A stretch of DNA of 64,000 nt from Candidatus Obscuribacterales bacterium (GCA_019745415.1 JAIETF010000005.1:62001-126000); one strand, 5' to 3'; shown: positions 45,001-54,370, numbered from the stretch's first letter. The notes: a model not told the origin generated them from the letters alone. Translations and numbers: made by a program.

Positions 45001-46327
45001 CATGCAGAAACAGATAGCCGAGAATGCCCTTCAGGGTAATGCTGATGCTCCTGTAGACGGTGGACGAGTCTTACGAGAGGCTTTACCGCAGTGGTACCTG
45101 AGGCAGTTGCGTGATACTTATAGCACTAGAAATGCCGAAGGTGGTTACGATTATCCGGCCGACTTCAATCCTAATTTGATGAGATGGTTGGAATATGGTC
45201 GCCAACTCGACAGGCAGAATCCTAAGTACCGGGAATCTGAACCTCGCACCAGCTCGGTGGCTGATCGCTTCACTGCTTTAGATCAAGCCTTGGCTCTGCG
45301 CACACCTGAGAACGCTGCTCTGGTTGACCGACTTTTGCAACTGGGCGCTGCCGACCAGTTTGCCCTCAAGAATATGTTGGCTAAGCTTGACCCAGCTACC
45401 AATGCTCCCGAGCATGCTGAACTCTTGGGCATACTGGCAGCGCGGGCGCAAAATATGGGCGACTTGAAAGTTGTGACCGAAGCGGTGAACTCGGCTAAGA
45501 AAGCCGATCAAGATGCTTTCAAAGCTCGTAAAGACGGACGTGATACCAAGCAGGCGGAAAGTCAAAGAGAAGCCAATGAAGCTCTCGCTCTCAGCACGCT
45601 CTCTCGCGTTGTTCAACCTGGTACACCGGAGTATGCGAGGGCTCAACAGATTATCACCGATGTAGTCTCTGGCCGCATCAGAGATCCTCGGCCCGATGAT
45701 CAAAATAGAGGTGGTGGTAGAGGCGGTCCAGGCGGACCTCGCTTCGGCGGCTCTGACAGACCCGGCTCGGGCAGACCTGGCTCAGACAGATCCGGTTCAG
45801 ACAGATCCGGTTCAGATAGACAGGGCGGTCAAAGATTCGATCGCGGCCAGCAACGAGTAGTTACTGATCGCAGCGCCGCAGAGCCGTCGGCTGAATCGGC
45901 TGCACCGAAGTCCGTAACCTTCAATGATGCTCTTCCTGTCGAACCTGCTCAAGTGAGAGCAGTGGATGCTCCAGCTGATCAACAACAAAGACAGCCAGTT
46001 CAAGAGGCACCACCAGCTGATCAACAACAAAGACAGCCAGTTCAAGAGGCACCACCAGCTGATCAACAACAGAGACAGCCAGTTCAAGAGGCACCACCAG
46101 CTGATCAACAACAAAGACAGCCTGGTCAAGATATAGATACCGAACAACCTTCGCGGGTAGATCGCTTTAGGCAGCGCTATGAGAAGAAGAGAGGCGATGA
46201 CTCGGACGGTGACGGTGATGGTGATGGTGGCGGGCGCAAGAAAGATTCGCCGCGACGTGCCGCTCGCCAAGAAAGACGCTTCGGCAGCTTCGAAGAACTG
46301 GCCAATAATTGGAACCGCGATCGATAA
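42035..46327 (+). CDS. 1430-aa hypothetical protein with three low-complexity repeat tracts
   Basis: Single uninterrupted ORF; Ala/Gly-rich N-terminal region, (T/A)RPADAE heptads, GSDRS repeats, 14-aa PADQQQRQPVQEAP repeats. Confidence 0.88.
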   Translation: MAESRDHITDKGKKLDEGNYVLDDPLAIAARQIAERDKANQSKSLLDRTVEFFYDAEKPKLDALKQVGLKAYDANQRGDKAAFEALKPELKKALEDDKKAATHQTEVNFYAGSFAKAVPLFAGSRSKMLLAASVGVNALDQVKSNDDAGSAALHAAMGGLKGFALKKTFDHLAPKTFFGAGKTATASLEYGNVATKGLALGGLSRLYETGLSSSTYIDKETGQVSLAKGVKETFATTLNPGAMALDAALFMGAHGAFKQVAKAGERAVESSPTLSALASSKVGTFLKEGQVLSNTGMGATFGLATGSSQELIRQYKSGEAIDPYEIMRRGALQAITDGLAGTTGSSMVHGGKLLQSRLSEGQPTIPARAFAGDEAPLVDKASDKPADAPKDNAAAAAEPGAVKDGDAALRSSDGQTRPADAETRTSDGRTRPADAEARPADAETRPADAETRPADAETRPADAETRPADAEARPADAETRPADAETRPADAETRPADAETRPVDAENLREAAKPADVQTSMEVSLDLGTLPKLSSQEVAARGLDREGLSPAIEGLGDLAQARTAKFVEVNEPAKYARKASYEMTEAQRPVFEEGIKLIQGVFNAHSNPKDVVRFLEYGAGRGQEVKAQFEQMAKDYKDLGNVQVQKLIEVAMKATPESVAVAERGFDLADRASRPGVETFGQEYRDLVEFAWGAGRDAQGTVRITSELLGHPGMNRLLGEVYAGSNGLTREVADRRPVDWGDTPPAARDLLRQIIGHRPRNADEHIILKEGIHIWADRFPQHVGVLHQFARVSANGDIAAMIDSRLGTDYFSRFRDSHITELPDAPDAARAAGPEPVAEGDNVQPKPVETKEAEGPAVVHEPGKVTVYPERLYADFEGASGAAKQARAHLLSDHIGSMSDAQFINWLKYLHSPVERPGAPAGLSNLNAMGMSRSAVLSRPEVVALVTDPASAPVDVATIRNFLAAPAKSQSGSMPVELSDYLGYRLEASMQKQIAENALQGNADAPVDGGRVLREALPQWYLRQLRDTYSTRNAEGGYDYPADFNPNLMRWLEYGRQLDRQNPKYRESEPRTSSVADRFTALDQALALRTPENAALVDRLLQLGAADQFALKNMLAKLDPATNAPEHAELLGILAARAQNMGDLKVVTEAVNSAKKADQDAFKARKDGRDTKQAESQREANEALALSTLSRVVQPGTPEYARAQQIITDVVSGRIRDPRPDDQNRGGGRGGPGGPRFGGSDRPGSGRPGSDRSGSDRSGSDRQGGQRFDRGQQRVVTDRSAAEPSAESAAPKSVTFNDALPVEPAQVRAVDAPADQQQRQPVQEAPPADQQQRQPVQEAPPADQQQRQPVQEAPPADQQQRQPGQDIDTEQPSRVDRFRQRYEKKRGDDSDGDGDGDGGGRKKDSPRRAARQERRFGSFEELANNWNRDR
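43280..43551 (+). repeat. In-frame 21-bp tandem repeat array encoding (T/A)RPADAE
   Basis: About 13 heptad units visible in the translation, nearly identical in DNA. Confidence 0.93.
45971..46130 (+). repeat. In-frame 42-bp tandem repeat, three full copies plus a partial
   Basis: CCAGCTGATCAACAACAAAGACAGCCAGTTCAAGAGGCACCA repeated from 45971, 46013, 46055 and 46097 (partial). Confidence 0.95.
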
Positions 46328-46371
46328 GAAATAAGAGCTGGAGATAAGTGAAAAGTCGGGGCTTTTTGCTT

Positions 46372-46914
46372 CTAGCTTTGCAATGCCTGATGGTAGGCAT
46401 CAAATGTGAATTGGTCAAAGAGAACAAAATAAACTTCTGCAATTGAACTGCTGCCTTTTCGACAATATTCCTTCACCTCATTGATGGCAATTTGTGCAGC
46501 CTGCGCTAAAGGATAGCCATAGGCGCCTGTCGATATAGAGGGAAAGGAGATGCTCTTCAAATCAAACTCTTCCGCCAGCGCAAGACTGTTGCGATAAGCC
46601 GCTGCCAAGGTCTCGGCTTCATTGCTGGTACCGCCGCGCCAAATCGGTCCGACAGTATGAATGACATAGGCGGCTTTGAGATTGCCCCCTGCCGTGATCA
46701 CCGCCTGACCGGGCGAACAGCCGCCCTGTCTGGCTTTGATTTCTTTGCATTGGCGAAGAATTTCGGGACCGCCTGCTTTGTGTATGGCTCCGTCAACACC
46801 ACCCCCGCCCAGAAGTGACGAGTTGGCGGCGTTGACTATCGCGTCCACTTCTTCTCTAGTTATATCGCCCCTCTTGAGGACAATCTTGCGTCCATTCAGC
46901 TCTAGGCTCGCCAC
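46372..46914 (-). CDS. Macrodomain protein (O-acetyl-ADP-ribose deacetylase-like)
   Basis: GDITREEVDAIVNAANSSLLGGGGVDGAIHKAGG; SFPSISTGAYGYPL. Confidence 0.95.
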   Translation of the reverse strand: MASLELNGRKIVLKRGDITREEVDAIVNAANSSLLGGGGVDGAIHKAGGPEILRQCKEIKARQGGCSPGQAVITAGGNLKAAYVIHTVGPIWRGGTSNEAETLAAAYRNSLALAEEFDLKSISFPSISTGAYGYPLAQAAQIAINEVKEYCRKGSSSIAEVYFVLFDQFTFDAYHQALQS

Positions 46915-46939
46915 TACTTCTCCTCGTTGCTCAAGCGTT

Positions 46940-48175
46940 TCAAAGCTTATCGGGTGGCACTAGTTTTTGATCGATAATCTGTCCTGAGGCATTGAGCGTA
47001 TAGTCAATTACCTGATCGCCGATTATCATTCTTTTGCCTGTAGGAATGCAGGGTGTATTGAGGTTGTGGTATTGGTACCTTGTTTCACTGACCAACACAC
47101 CATGGAGATCTAGCTCTTTGACGACGATTGGTCTGGCTTGAATGCTTTGATTTGATTTGAGGTTTTCGGTGAAAGTGATAGTGCAACTGCCGTCTGCTCT
47201 TTTGGATTCTATGCGGGTGCTGCTTGAGTCGGGTAGCATAGTGGTAATGGTTTTGACACCAGACATGGTGTCAATGCGCATGGTCTGTATGCAGTTGGGT
47301 GCTTCGAAAGCTTCATTGTCAATCTGAAATACTGGAGAGGGGCTGACTATTTCATGCACCGGTTTGCTAATTTCGGGCTTGATTATTTCAGGCTTGTTTT
47401 CGTTTGGTATGAACTGGACACTCAAGTTTTCAGGCATTTGCAGGGGCAGGGCTCGTTGCTCTTGGTTTTGCAAGAAGCGCAGGGCGCCGGTCCCGGTGTT
47501 CATTTGGGAATTGACTATTTGCGAATTGACTTCGGGTGGCTGCGGGCTCGGTCGATTGAGCGAAATCGGTTCGCTTCCAGTGTTTCGAATTTGGGCCAAG
47601 GGTGCCGATGTTTCGGTCGGTGCTGGAATCGGCGGCTTGATTTCTTGGGTGCGGTTTTTCTGGGCTAAATTGGCTTCAGTGATATCTCTAAAATTGCTTT
47701 CCGCTTTGGCCAAAGGTTCGATCAAATTTGGTTTGGCAAGTTCTTCGTTGCCGCTGCTTTTGCCTGGTTGTAAGCCTTTTAGAACAGAGTTGAGAGAGCG
47801 CTTCTGCGGCTTTGTTTCGTTTGGAGCTTGCGCCTGCGGCGATGGCCCTGCCGAGGCGTTTTCTTGTGCTTTCGCCAGCGTTTGCTGGGGCATTATTGGC
47901 GTTGTCGGCATAACCGGTTGAACTTCGCTTTCTGGCTGATTGTTTCTGGCTCGGTGTCCCTGTCCCCAGCCTTCTCTTTTTAGTTCGGTTTCGTTTGCAG
48001 GGTTGGTCGCTTCAGTGTTTGCCGGGCTCATCGACCAAATTTTTGCCGCTAACTGATCTGGGCTTGGTTGCTGGCTTTTGTTTATTTGAGTTTGCAGAAA
48101 ACGACGGACCCCGCTTTCATCAGGCTGGTCGTTGTTTTGTCCCTGTGATTGAGGTAATTCAGGGGGCTGCCCCAT
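46940..48175 (-). CDS. Hypothetical Pro/Gln/Asn-rich protein
   Basis: 411-aa ORF with low-complexity N-terminal half and a compact C-terminal domain. Confidence 0.7.
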   Translation of the reverse strand: MGQPPELPQSQGQNNDQPDESGVRRFLQTQINKSQQPSPDQLAAKIWSMSPANTEATNPANETELKREGWGQGHRARNNQPESEVQPVMPTTPIMPQQTLAKAQENASAGPSPQAQAPNETKPQKRSLNSVLKGLQPGKSSGNEELAKPNLIEPLAKAESNFRDITEANLAQKNRTQEIKPPIPAPTETSAPLAQIRNTGSEPISLNRPSPQPPEVNSQIVNSQMNTGTGALRFLQNQEQRALPLQMPENLSVQFIPNENKPEIIKPEISKPVHEIVSPSPVFQIDNEAFEAPNCIQTMRIDTMSGVKTITTMLPDSSSTRIESKRADGSCTITFTENLKSNQSIQARPIVVKELDLHGVLVSETRYQYHNLNTPCIPTGKRMIIGDQVIDYTLNASGQIIDQKLVPPDKL

Positions 48176-48196
48176 TGTTCATACTCACATAGAAAG

Positions 48197-49813
48197 TTAG
48201 CTGCCCATTATTTCTCTTGCCAGGACCACCCTTTGTGTTTGTTTGGAACTATCGCGGGCGGCTCTGGCTGCATTCAAAAGTTTATCCAGTTCTTGACCGT
48301 CTTCCGGCACGCCTGCCACGCCAAAAGCAAACACCAGACCACGCGGATCCATTTCAGCTGATAGCGGTGCTTCTTTCAATACGTCAACGATACGATTAGA
48401 AAGAGCGGCTGCTGCTTTAGCGTTTGAATTGGGCAAGATCAGAGCGAAGTCGAAAGTTTCATAGTGACCCAATAAGTCAATTGGTCTTTTTACAAGGCTG
48501 ATTCGTTGCATGGCTCGCTTCACCGCCAAAATCTGCAACGCTTCTACCTGTCCGCCGGCCTGTCTTCTATGACCGAGGCTGAAAACCACCAAAGAAAATG
48601 GGAAGTTGAAATATTCATAGCGCAGATATTCCTGCTCTAAGAAATAAAGAAAAGCCGGATAGGTGAGGATGCCGGTTTCTTGCCTGACTAGATGCTTTGT
48701 CACGCTCTGCAGGGTGGCTTCATCAATGCCAAGGCTGCGCAAATTACCAGAGCGTGCCTGCTGATCTGTCACTTGCACCAAACCGCAGCTGATCAGGTTG
48801 AATAGAATCGGCACATACTCTGCCTTCTTCATTGGTTTTTTGCGCAGAATATCGTAGAAAGTGCTGCGTCCGTCGATTAGTTCAAAGAACTCCATTTGAG
48901 GCTTAACCGCAATCGGAGCCCCTTTTTGCAATTTAGAAGCAAACTCAGACTCTGATATCACCGACATGCGCTTGACCAAAATCGACTCCATTTTGAGGTT
49001 AGCCGACTCTAGATATTTGCTTTGATCGAGCAGGGTGACGCCTTCCATGAGCATGGCATCTAGTCTGCGTTTTACTGTTTGGTGTGGTGTCGTTTCGTCG
49101 GGCCAGAAGCGAAATTCGCCCGTGGTCCAAGTGATAAGCTCGATGACGGCATCATCACCGCCCACATCTTTGAGCTCGGCATGCATTGGGGTGCCGTCTA
49201 CAAAATAGACTTTAGCTGTTTCGTTCTTGTCTTTGACATCTAGTCTGCCGGTCATTTTCGACATAGTGATCGATTGCAAGAGGTTGGGGGCTTGCATCTT
49301 GGTAAGATCGCCTTCCAGTGTCGCTTTCAGACCTGGGCGCGGTGAGTCGAAGATAACGGCGTTTTCTGAATTGGTGACGATGGGCATTTCAGCGGAAGTG
49401 TTGCCAACCGGTTTGAGGTTGGACATTGAATCAGTGCCCATGAAAGAGTCGGCCACACTGTCTGCCAGCGGGTCGCAGCCGCAGCCGCTCAAGACTATGT
49501 TGGCAACTAGACTGACATCGCTTTCTGCATGCTGAAAGATAACTTGGTGCCCCTGATTGGTCATCTGCGATAAGGTCCAAACAGGCAGTCCGATTTCTTG
49601 TTCGAACTTTACGGTCAAGAGATATTCTTGAGAGCCTTCAGTTACTGAAAAAGGCTGTTCGACGAGACGACCCGGCACTTTACAAGCCTCTTGGTGCAAG
49701 AAGTGAATGTCGTTGTAAGAGGGCAGTATTGAAACTTTAGGCAAGCGGATGCCGCGCGGAATTGGCGCGTTTCCCTTACCTGCTTGAGAATTCCTTGATG
49801 AAAACATTTCCAA
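48197..49813 (-). CDS. DUF4388 domain protein with C-terminal degenerate GGDEF-like domain
   Basis: GDLTKMQAPNLLQSITMSKMTGRLDVKDKNETAKVYFVDGTPMHAEL; C-terminal cyclase-like LLGHYETFDFALILPNSNAKAA. Confidence 0.8.
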   Translation of the reverse strand: MEMFSSRNSQAGKGNAPIPRGIRLPKVSILPSYNDIHFLHQEACKVPGRLVEQPFSVTEGSQEYLLTVKFEQEIGLPVWTLSQMTNQGHQVIFQHAESDVSLVANIVLSGCGCDPLADSVADSFMGTDSMSNLKPVGNTSAEMPIVTNSENAVIFDSPRPGLKATLEGDLTKMQAPNLLQSITMSKMTGRLDVKDKNETAKVYFVDGTPMHAELKDVGGDDAVIELITWTTGEFRFWPDETTPHQTVKRRLDAMLMEGVTLLDQSKYLESANLKMESILVKRMSVISESEFASKLQKGAPIAVKPQMEFFELIDGRSTFYDILRKKPMKKAEYVPILFNLISCGLVQVTDQQARSGNLRSLGIDEATLQSVTKHLVRQETGILTYPAFLYFLEQEYLRYEYFNFPFSLVVFSLGHRRQAGGQVEALQILAVKRAMQRISLVKRPIDLLGHYETFDFALILPNSNAKAAAALSNRIVDVLKEAPLSAEMDPRGLVFAFGVAGVPEDGQELDKLLNAARAARDSSKQTQRVVLAREIMGS

Positions 49814-49877
49814 CGCTTAAATAGTGATTACTATCAGTTTGCCACATATAGAGAACTATGAAACAAAATAAGAGGTA

Positions 49878-49918
49878 GAAAAGAAGCACTCGCCTTGTGA
49901 AGAGGCGAGTGCTTCGGT
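49878..49918 (-). terminator. Rho-independent terminator of the glutamate dehydrogenase gene
   Basis: GAAGCACTCGCCT-(7 nt)-AGGCGAGTGCTTC perfect 13-bp stem, followed on the minus strand by a T-rich tract. Confidence 0.85.
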
Positions 49919-49950
49919 CGAACTATTTTCTCTTGACTGCTTTGTCGATC

Positions 49951-51234
49951 TTACGGATAAAGACCGCGCAGTCTCTTGGCTTCGGCGATTCTTGAAACAC
50001 CGATGCGAAGAGCGGCCATTCTCGGTCTCAGTTTGCTCTTCGTAGAGAGTTCCAGAACTTGATCGCAGGCTCTGCCCATGATCTGTTCGAGGCGCTGATT
50101 GACTTCGTCTTCACTCCAGAAGAGATGCATCATGCCTTGTACCCATTCGAAATAGCTGACAGTGACGCCGCCGGCGTTAGCGAGAATGTCCGGTACCACG
50201 ATAATGCCTTTATCGTGCAAAATGCTGTCGGCTTCAGGCGTGGTTGGACCGTTTGCGCCTTCAACGATGATTTTGCAATTGAGCTTGTCGGCATTGCTTT
50301 CGGTTATCTGGCCACCGAGAGCGGCAGGCACCAAGACATCGCAGGGCAAGGTGAGCAAGTCTTTGTTGGCGATTTCTTGTGAATCTTGGAAGCCTTGTAC
50401 TTTGCCCATTTCCGAGACATAAGCCATGAGGCGCGGAATATCGAGCCCGTCTGGATTGTAGATGCCGCCGTAGACATCGGAGACGGCTACTATTTTGTAA
50501 CCGGCTTGGTGCAAAAGTTTTGCTGTGACGGCGCCTACGTTGCCGAAGCCTTGTACTACCACTTTGGGAGCATCGCTCTTGATGTTGTAGTGATTGACGG
50601 CGCGGCGCACGCAGTAGGCGACACCACGTCCGGTGGCCTCGGTTCTACCGAAAGAACCTCCGATGGAAACAGGCTTGCCGGTGACCACTGAAGGAACGGT
50701 GTGACCGACGTTGATGCTGTATGTATCCATGATCCAGGCCATTGTCTGTTCATTGGTATACATGTCGGGGGCGGGAATATCTTTGTCGGGTCCGAGCAAG
50801 TTGATGATTTCAGATGTATAGCGTCTGGTCAGGCGCTCGGTTTCACCGCTGGTCAGTTTCCAGGGCTCTACTCTGATGCCGCCTTTGGCGCCGCCGTAGG
50901 GTAGACCCATAAGGGCGCATTTCCAGGTCATCAACATGGCGAGGCAGGAGACCTCGCCCAGGTTTACTTCTGGATGGAAACGAATACCGCCTTTGGCCGG
51001 TCCGAGAGTGACGTCATGATGCACTCTGTAGCCGGTGAAGGTTTTAACCGAACCGTCATCCATGCGCACCGGTACGGTGACGATGAGGGCTCTTTTGGGA
51101 TATCTGAGACGTTCGTGCAACTCTCTATCGAGGCCCATCTCCTCTGCGATTTCGTCGAGCTGACGCTGGGCGCCGAGAAAGTGCTCTGTCTCACATTCCA
51201 TAGTCGGTTTATCTGCCGACGTGACCGCTACCAT
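49951..51234 (-). CDS. gdhA: Glu/Leu/Phe/Val dehydrogenase (glutamate dehydrogenase)
   Basis: GPAKGGIRFHPEVNLGEVSCLAMLMTWKCALMGLPYGGAKGGI; VVVQGFGNVGAVTAKLL. Confidence 0.95.
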   Translation of the reverse strand: MVAVTSADKPTMECETEHFLGAQRQLDEIAEEMGLDRELHERLRYPKRALIVTVPVRMDDGSVKTFTGYRVHHDVTLGPAKGGIRFHPEVNLGEVSCLAMLMTWKCALMGLPYGGAKGGIRVEPWKLTSGETERLTRRYTSEIINLLGPDKDIPAPDMYTNEQTMAWIMDTYSINVGHTVPSVVTGKPVSIGGSFGRTEATGRGVAYCVRRAVNHYNIKSDAPKVVVQGFGNVGAVTAKLLHQAGYKIVAVSDVYGGIYNPDGLDIPRLMAYVSEMGKVQGFQDSQEIANKDLLTLPCDVLVPAALGGQITESNADKLNCKIIVEGANGPTTPEADSILHDKGIIVVPDILANAGGVTVSYFEWVQGMMHLFWSEDEVNQRLEQIMGRACDQVLELSTKSKLRPRMAALRIGVSRIAEAKRLRGLYP

Positions 51235-51553
51235 AGAGATCTCCTCCAGAAATAAAACTGTTTTTCGGGCGTCTCTTTAAAAAGGCAAAAATCTTGCCTT
51301 TCAAAGACGTTGCAATATGTTAACGCTTATATGCAGCCGATATGGCCACAGTTACCTCTCGGCAAGCACTTAAATTTTTCTCAGAGCAGTCCCTGTTTGG
51401 CTTTGTGGTTCATGAGCCTGTCATGATTCGACCCTTTTTCAATGTCTAGAAACGTAAGTTAAAAGATTATCGGGTAAGAAATCTGGTAGCTTTGACTGCG
51501 GTCAATTTTTATCGGTTACTAATTTAATACCGGGTCTGGTATCAACCCTACTT

Positions 51554-52642
51554 ATGAAGATTACTTTAGAGCACGCCCTAAACCTCCTTCTCGTATTTTT
51601 GCCGGTGCCAATCATTGGCAGCGCCCTGCACTGGTCGCCGGTGGTCGTATTCCTAAGCGCCTGTATTGCGATTGTGCCCCTTGCCGGTCTGATGGGCAAA
51701 GCCACCGAGTACCTGGCCGATCGCATTGGTTCAGGCTGGGGGGCTCTTTTGAATGCTACATTCGGCAACGCTTGTGAACTGATTATTGCCTTGGCTGCCT
51801 TGCGCGCTGGACTTATCGATGTTGTGGAAGCCTCTATTACCGGTTCAATAATCGGCAATATCTTGCTGGTTCTAGGCGGGTCAATGTTGGTTGGCGGTTT
51901 GCGTTATCAAACCCAATATTTCAATCGTACCGCCGCTACTACTTCAGCTACATTATTAGCTCTGGCGGCAATCAGCTTGACCGTTCCGGCCGTCTTTCAG
52001 TTGGCCAATGCCCATGGCGGCAAGATTGCCCAGCACAGCAACTATGACCTGGCTCTGGCCATTGCCGCCATTCAGCTTGTTACTTATGTGCTCAGTTTGA
52101 TTTTCAGCCTTAAGACCCACAAGCAGCTTTATTTTAGTAATGATGGTGAGGAAAAGGACGCGGCCTTAGGAACGGCAGGCTGGGGAGTGGGCAAATCAAG
52201 CGCTGTGCTTTTGATTGCCACAGTTGCCGTGGCTGTACTTTCTGAGTATCTTGTCCATGCCGTAGAGCAGTCTGCCGATGCGCTCGGGCTCAGCCACATC
52301 TTTATCGGTGTAATTCTTGTCGCTATTGTCGGTAATGCGGCTGAGCACAGCACTGCCATCTTAATGGCGCACAAAAATAAGATGGACCTGTCGATCAATA
52401 TAGCCCTGGGTTCAGGCAGTCAGATTGCTCTTTTTGTGGCTCCGGTGATTGTTTTTGTCGGTTATTTCACTGGCCATCCTATGGACCTTTGCTTTTCAGA
52501 AGTAGAAATATTGTCTATAGTAGTCTCGGTGATTATTCTCTCTTTCGTAGCCACCGATGGAGAATGCAACTGGCTTGAGGGAGTTCAGCTTCTGGCTGTC
52601 TACTGCATTTTGGGTGCGGCCTTCTTCTTTGCCGCCCATTAA
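51554..52642 (+). CDS. cax: Calcium/proton antiporter (CaCA family, CAX)
   Basis: NATFGNACELIIALAALRAGLI and GNAAEHSTAILMAHKNKMDLSINIALGSGSQIALFVAP alpha-repeat motifs. Confidence 0.93.
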   Translation: MKITLEHALNLLLVFLPVPIIGSALHWSPVVVFLSACIAIVPLAGLMGKATEYLADRIGSGWGALLNATFGNACELIIALAALRAGLIDVVEASITGSIIGNILLVLGGSMLVGGLRYQTQYFNRTAATTSATLLALAAISLTVPAVFQLANAHGGKIAQHSNYDLALAIAAIQLVTYVLSLIFSLKTHKQLYFSNDGEEKDAALGTAGWGVGKSSAVLLIATVAVAVLSEYLVHAVEQSADALGLSHIFIGVILVAIVGNAAEHSTAILMAHKNKMDLSINIALGSGSQIALFVAPVIVFVGYFTGHPMDLCFSEVEILSIVVSVIILSFVATDGECNWLEGVQLLAVYCILGAAFFFAAH

Positions 52643-52675
52643 CCCATTAAATAGGTCTTCAAATAGGTCTTTCTC

Positions 52676-53542
52676 ATGCCTGAATTGCCTGAAGTAGAAA
52701 CCGTAGTGCGCGGCTTGAATGCCGCTATAGGCGGCGACCATATTGTCTCGGTGAAAGTTCTGAGGGAAGATTCCGTCGCCTTTCCCGATGTCGCGCTTTT
52801 TTGTCGGTCGCTTGGGCAAAAGAAGTTTTTGCAGGCCTGGAGACGAGGCAAATATATAGTGATTGAATTGGAAGGCGGCTCTTCTTTGATTTGTCATCTA
52901 CGTATGTCGGGCCGCCTCATAGTGAAAGGGAGCACTGGCCGAAAGCGGGCTGAACGGGGGCGCTTTCTGCGTGTGCTTTTTCAGCTGGGCAGCGGCAGAG
53001 AATTGCATTTTGAAGACATGAGGGTTTTCGGCAGGCTCTGGTTCAAGCCCGACCACTTGACACTGGAGGAAGTAGTGCCTTCAATCGCTGAATTGGGAGT
53101 GGAGCCGCTTGCTCAAGACAACTTTGGCGGCGGTCTTTCTGGAAAACTATTGCAAGAGTTATTTGACGGCAAAAGTCAGGCAGTGAAGTCGGCGCTCTTA
53201 GACCAGCGCTTGGTGGCTGGTGTAGGCAATATCTATGCCGACGAGGCCCTTTTCTTGAGCGGCGTGCACCCGCAACGAAAAGCCGGTTCCCTCAAGAAGA
53301 AAGAGTATGAGAAATTAGCCGAGAATGTCAGAGCTGTCTTGACTATGGGTATCGAATCGGGCGGTTCTACTTTGAGAGACTATGTCAATGCCGAAGGTGT
53401 GAACGGCAATTACCAAAATCAGGCTTATGTTTATGGTCGCACCGGCTCCCCCTGTCTGCATTGCCAAAGTGCAATCGCTAGGGTAAAGATTGCCGGGCGG
53501 TCCAGCCATTTCTGCCCTCGTTGCCAGAAAGCGCAGAATTAG
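52676..53542 (+). CDS. mutM: Formamidopyrimidine-DNA glycosylase
   Basis: N-terminal MPELPEVETVVRGL; GVGNIYADEALF; C-terminal zinc finger CLHCQSAIARV..HFCPRCQ. Confidence 0.97.
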   Translation: MPELPEVETVVRGLNAAIGGDHIVSVKVLREDSVAFPDVALFCRSLGQKKFLQAWRRGKYIVIELEGGSSLICHLRMSGRLIVKGSTGRKRAERGRFLRVLFQLGSGRELHFEDMRVFGRLWFKPDHLTLEEVVPSIAELGVEPLAQDNFGGGLSGKLLQELFDGKSQAVKSALLDQRLVAGVGNIYADEALFLSGVHPQRKAGSLKKKEYEKLAENVRAVLTMGIESGGSTLRDYVNAEGVNGNYQNQAYVYGRTGSPCLHCQSAIARVKIAGRSSHFCPRCQKAQN

Positions 53543-53581
53543 TCTTCTGCCGCAGGTCTTCTTCAGCAGCTCTTTTCAGCA

Positions 53582-54370
53582 TCAGCTCTTTAGAGTAGCG
53601 ACAATGCGCACACCCACCGGCGCTATGGCACCGCTTTCAGCCAGGGCTGCTTCCCAATGAGCAAGCTTGGCTGCTTCAATGCCACCGTCGGTAGTGTCGG
53701 GCAATAGATCGCAGAGATATCGGAATAGATAGGGAACTCTTGCTTCCATTTCCACCACATAGTCATCGTCCAACACGCTTTTAATATGTTCGAAAGGGGC
53801 GATGTGGTGCTTCTCTTCATGGTGGCGCCGCCAAACTTCCAAAGCTTGACGCACATAGTCTTCAGGGCTATCGGCGTCGAAGAGGGAAAGCCCGCCGCGG
53901 GAAGAACATAACCACGCATGCCGATCATTTATCTGGTAGCGGTCGTATAGCAGGGCAGCCAAAGGAAAGAGCCAAGCACAGGTCCTTTCGTCGACACGTT
54001 CATAGGAAAAATCTTCGATGATGATTTTCCCTTTCTCTTTCAAAAGAGATCTAGCTCTGGCGCTGGTTTGACGTAAGGGGACAAGATGATGCATGACTCT
54101 ACTAAAGAGAAGGGCATCAAATTTTTCTTCTTTTAGCTCGCTTGTCTCGAGAAAGTCGCCTTCGATAAACTTGAGACCTTTTACTTCGTTTCCCAATTTA
54201 CGGTCAAGAGCGGTGACCTGAAACCCTTTCTGGTAGAGGTTCTTGGCGATTTGTCCGCTGCCTGCGCCCACATCTAATATTGCCGCCTTGGGCTTCAGGT
54301 GCTGGGCGGCAAAGTCACTGGTTGACTGTTGTTGAAATTCAAAAGGTGTAAGTTTCAGGCTTTCAATCAT
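53582..54370 (-). CDS. SAM-dependent methyltransferase
   Basis: AAILDVGAGSGQIAKNLYQKGFQVTALDRK; LFSRVMHHLVPL; overlaps the upstream gene by 4 nt. Confidence 0.85.
   Translation of the reverse strand: MIESLKLTPFEFQQQSTSDFAAQHLKPKAAILDVGAGSGQIAKNLYQKGFQVTALDRKLGNEVKGLKFIEGDFLETSELKEEKFDALLFSRVMHHLVPLRQTSARARSLLKEKGKIIIEDFSYERVDERTCAWLFPLAALLYDRYQINDRHAWLCSSRGGLSLFDADSPEDYVRQALEVWRRHHEEKHHIAPFEHIKSVLDDDYVVEMEARVPYLFRYLCDLLPDTTDGGIEAAKLAHWEAALAESGAIAPVGVRIVATLKS

Noticed and set aside
45812-46270. 152-aa minus-strand ORF with repeated LLLISWWCLLNWLS
   Set aside because: Antisense shadow of the 42-bp repeats; hydrophobic repeat is an artefact of the codons CAA/CCA/GAT.
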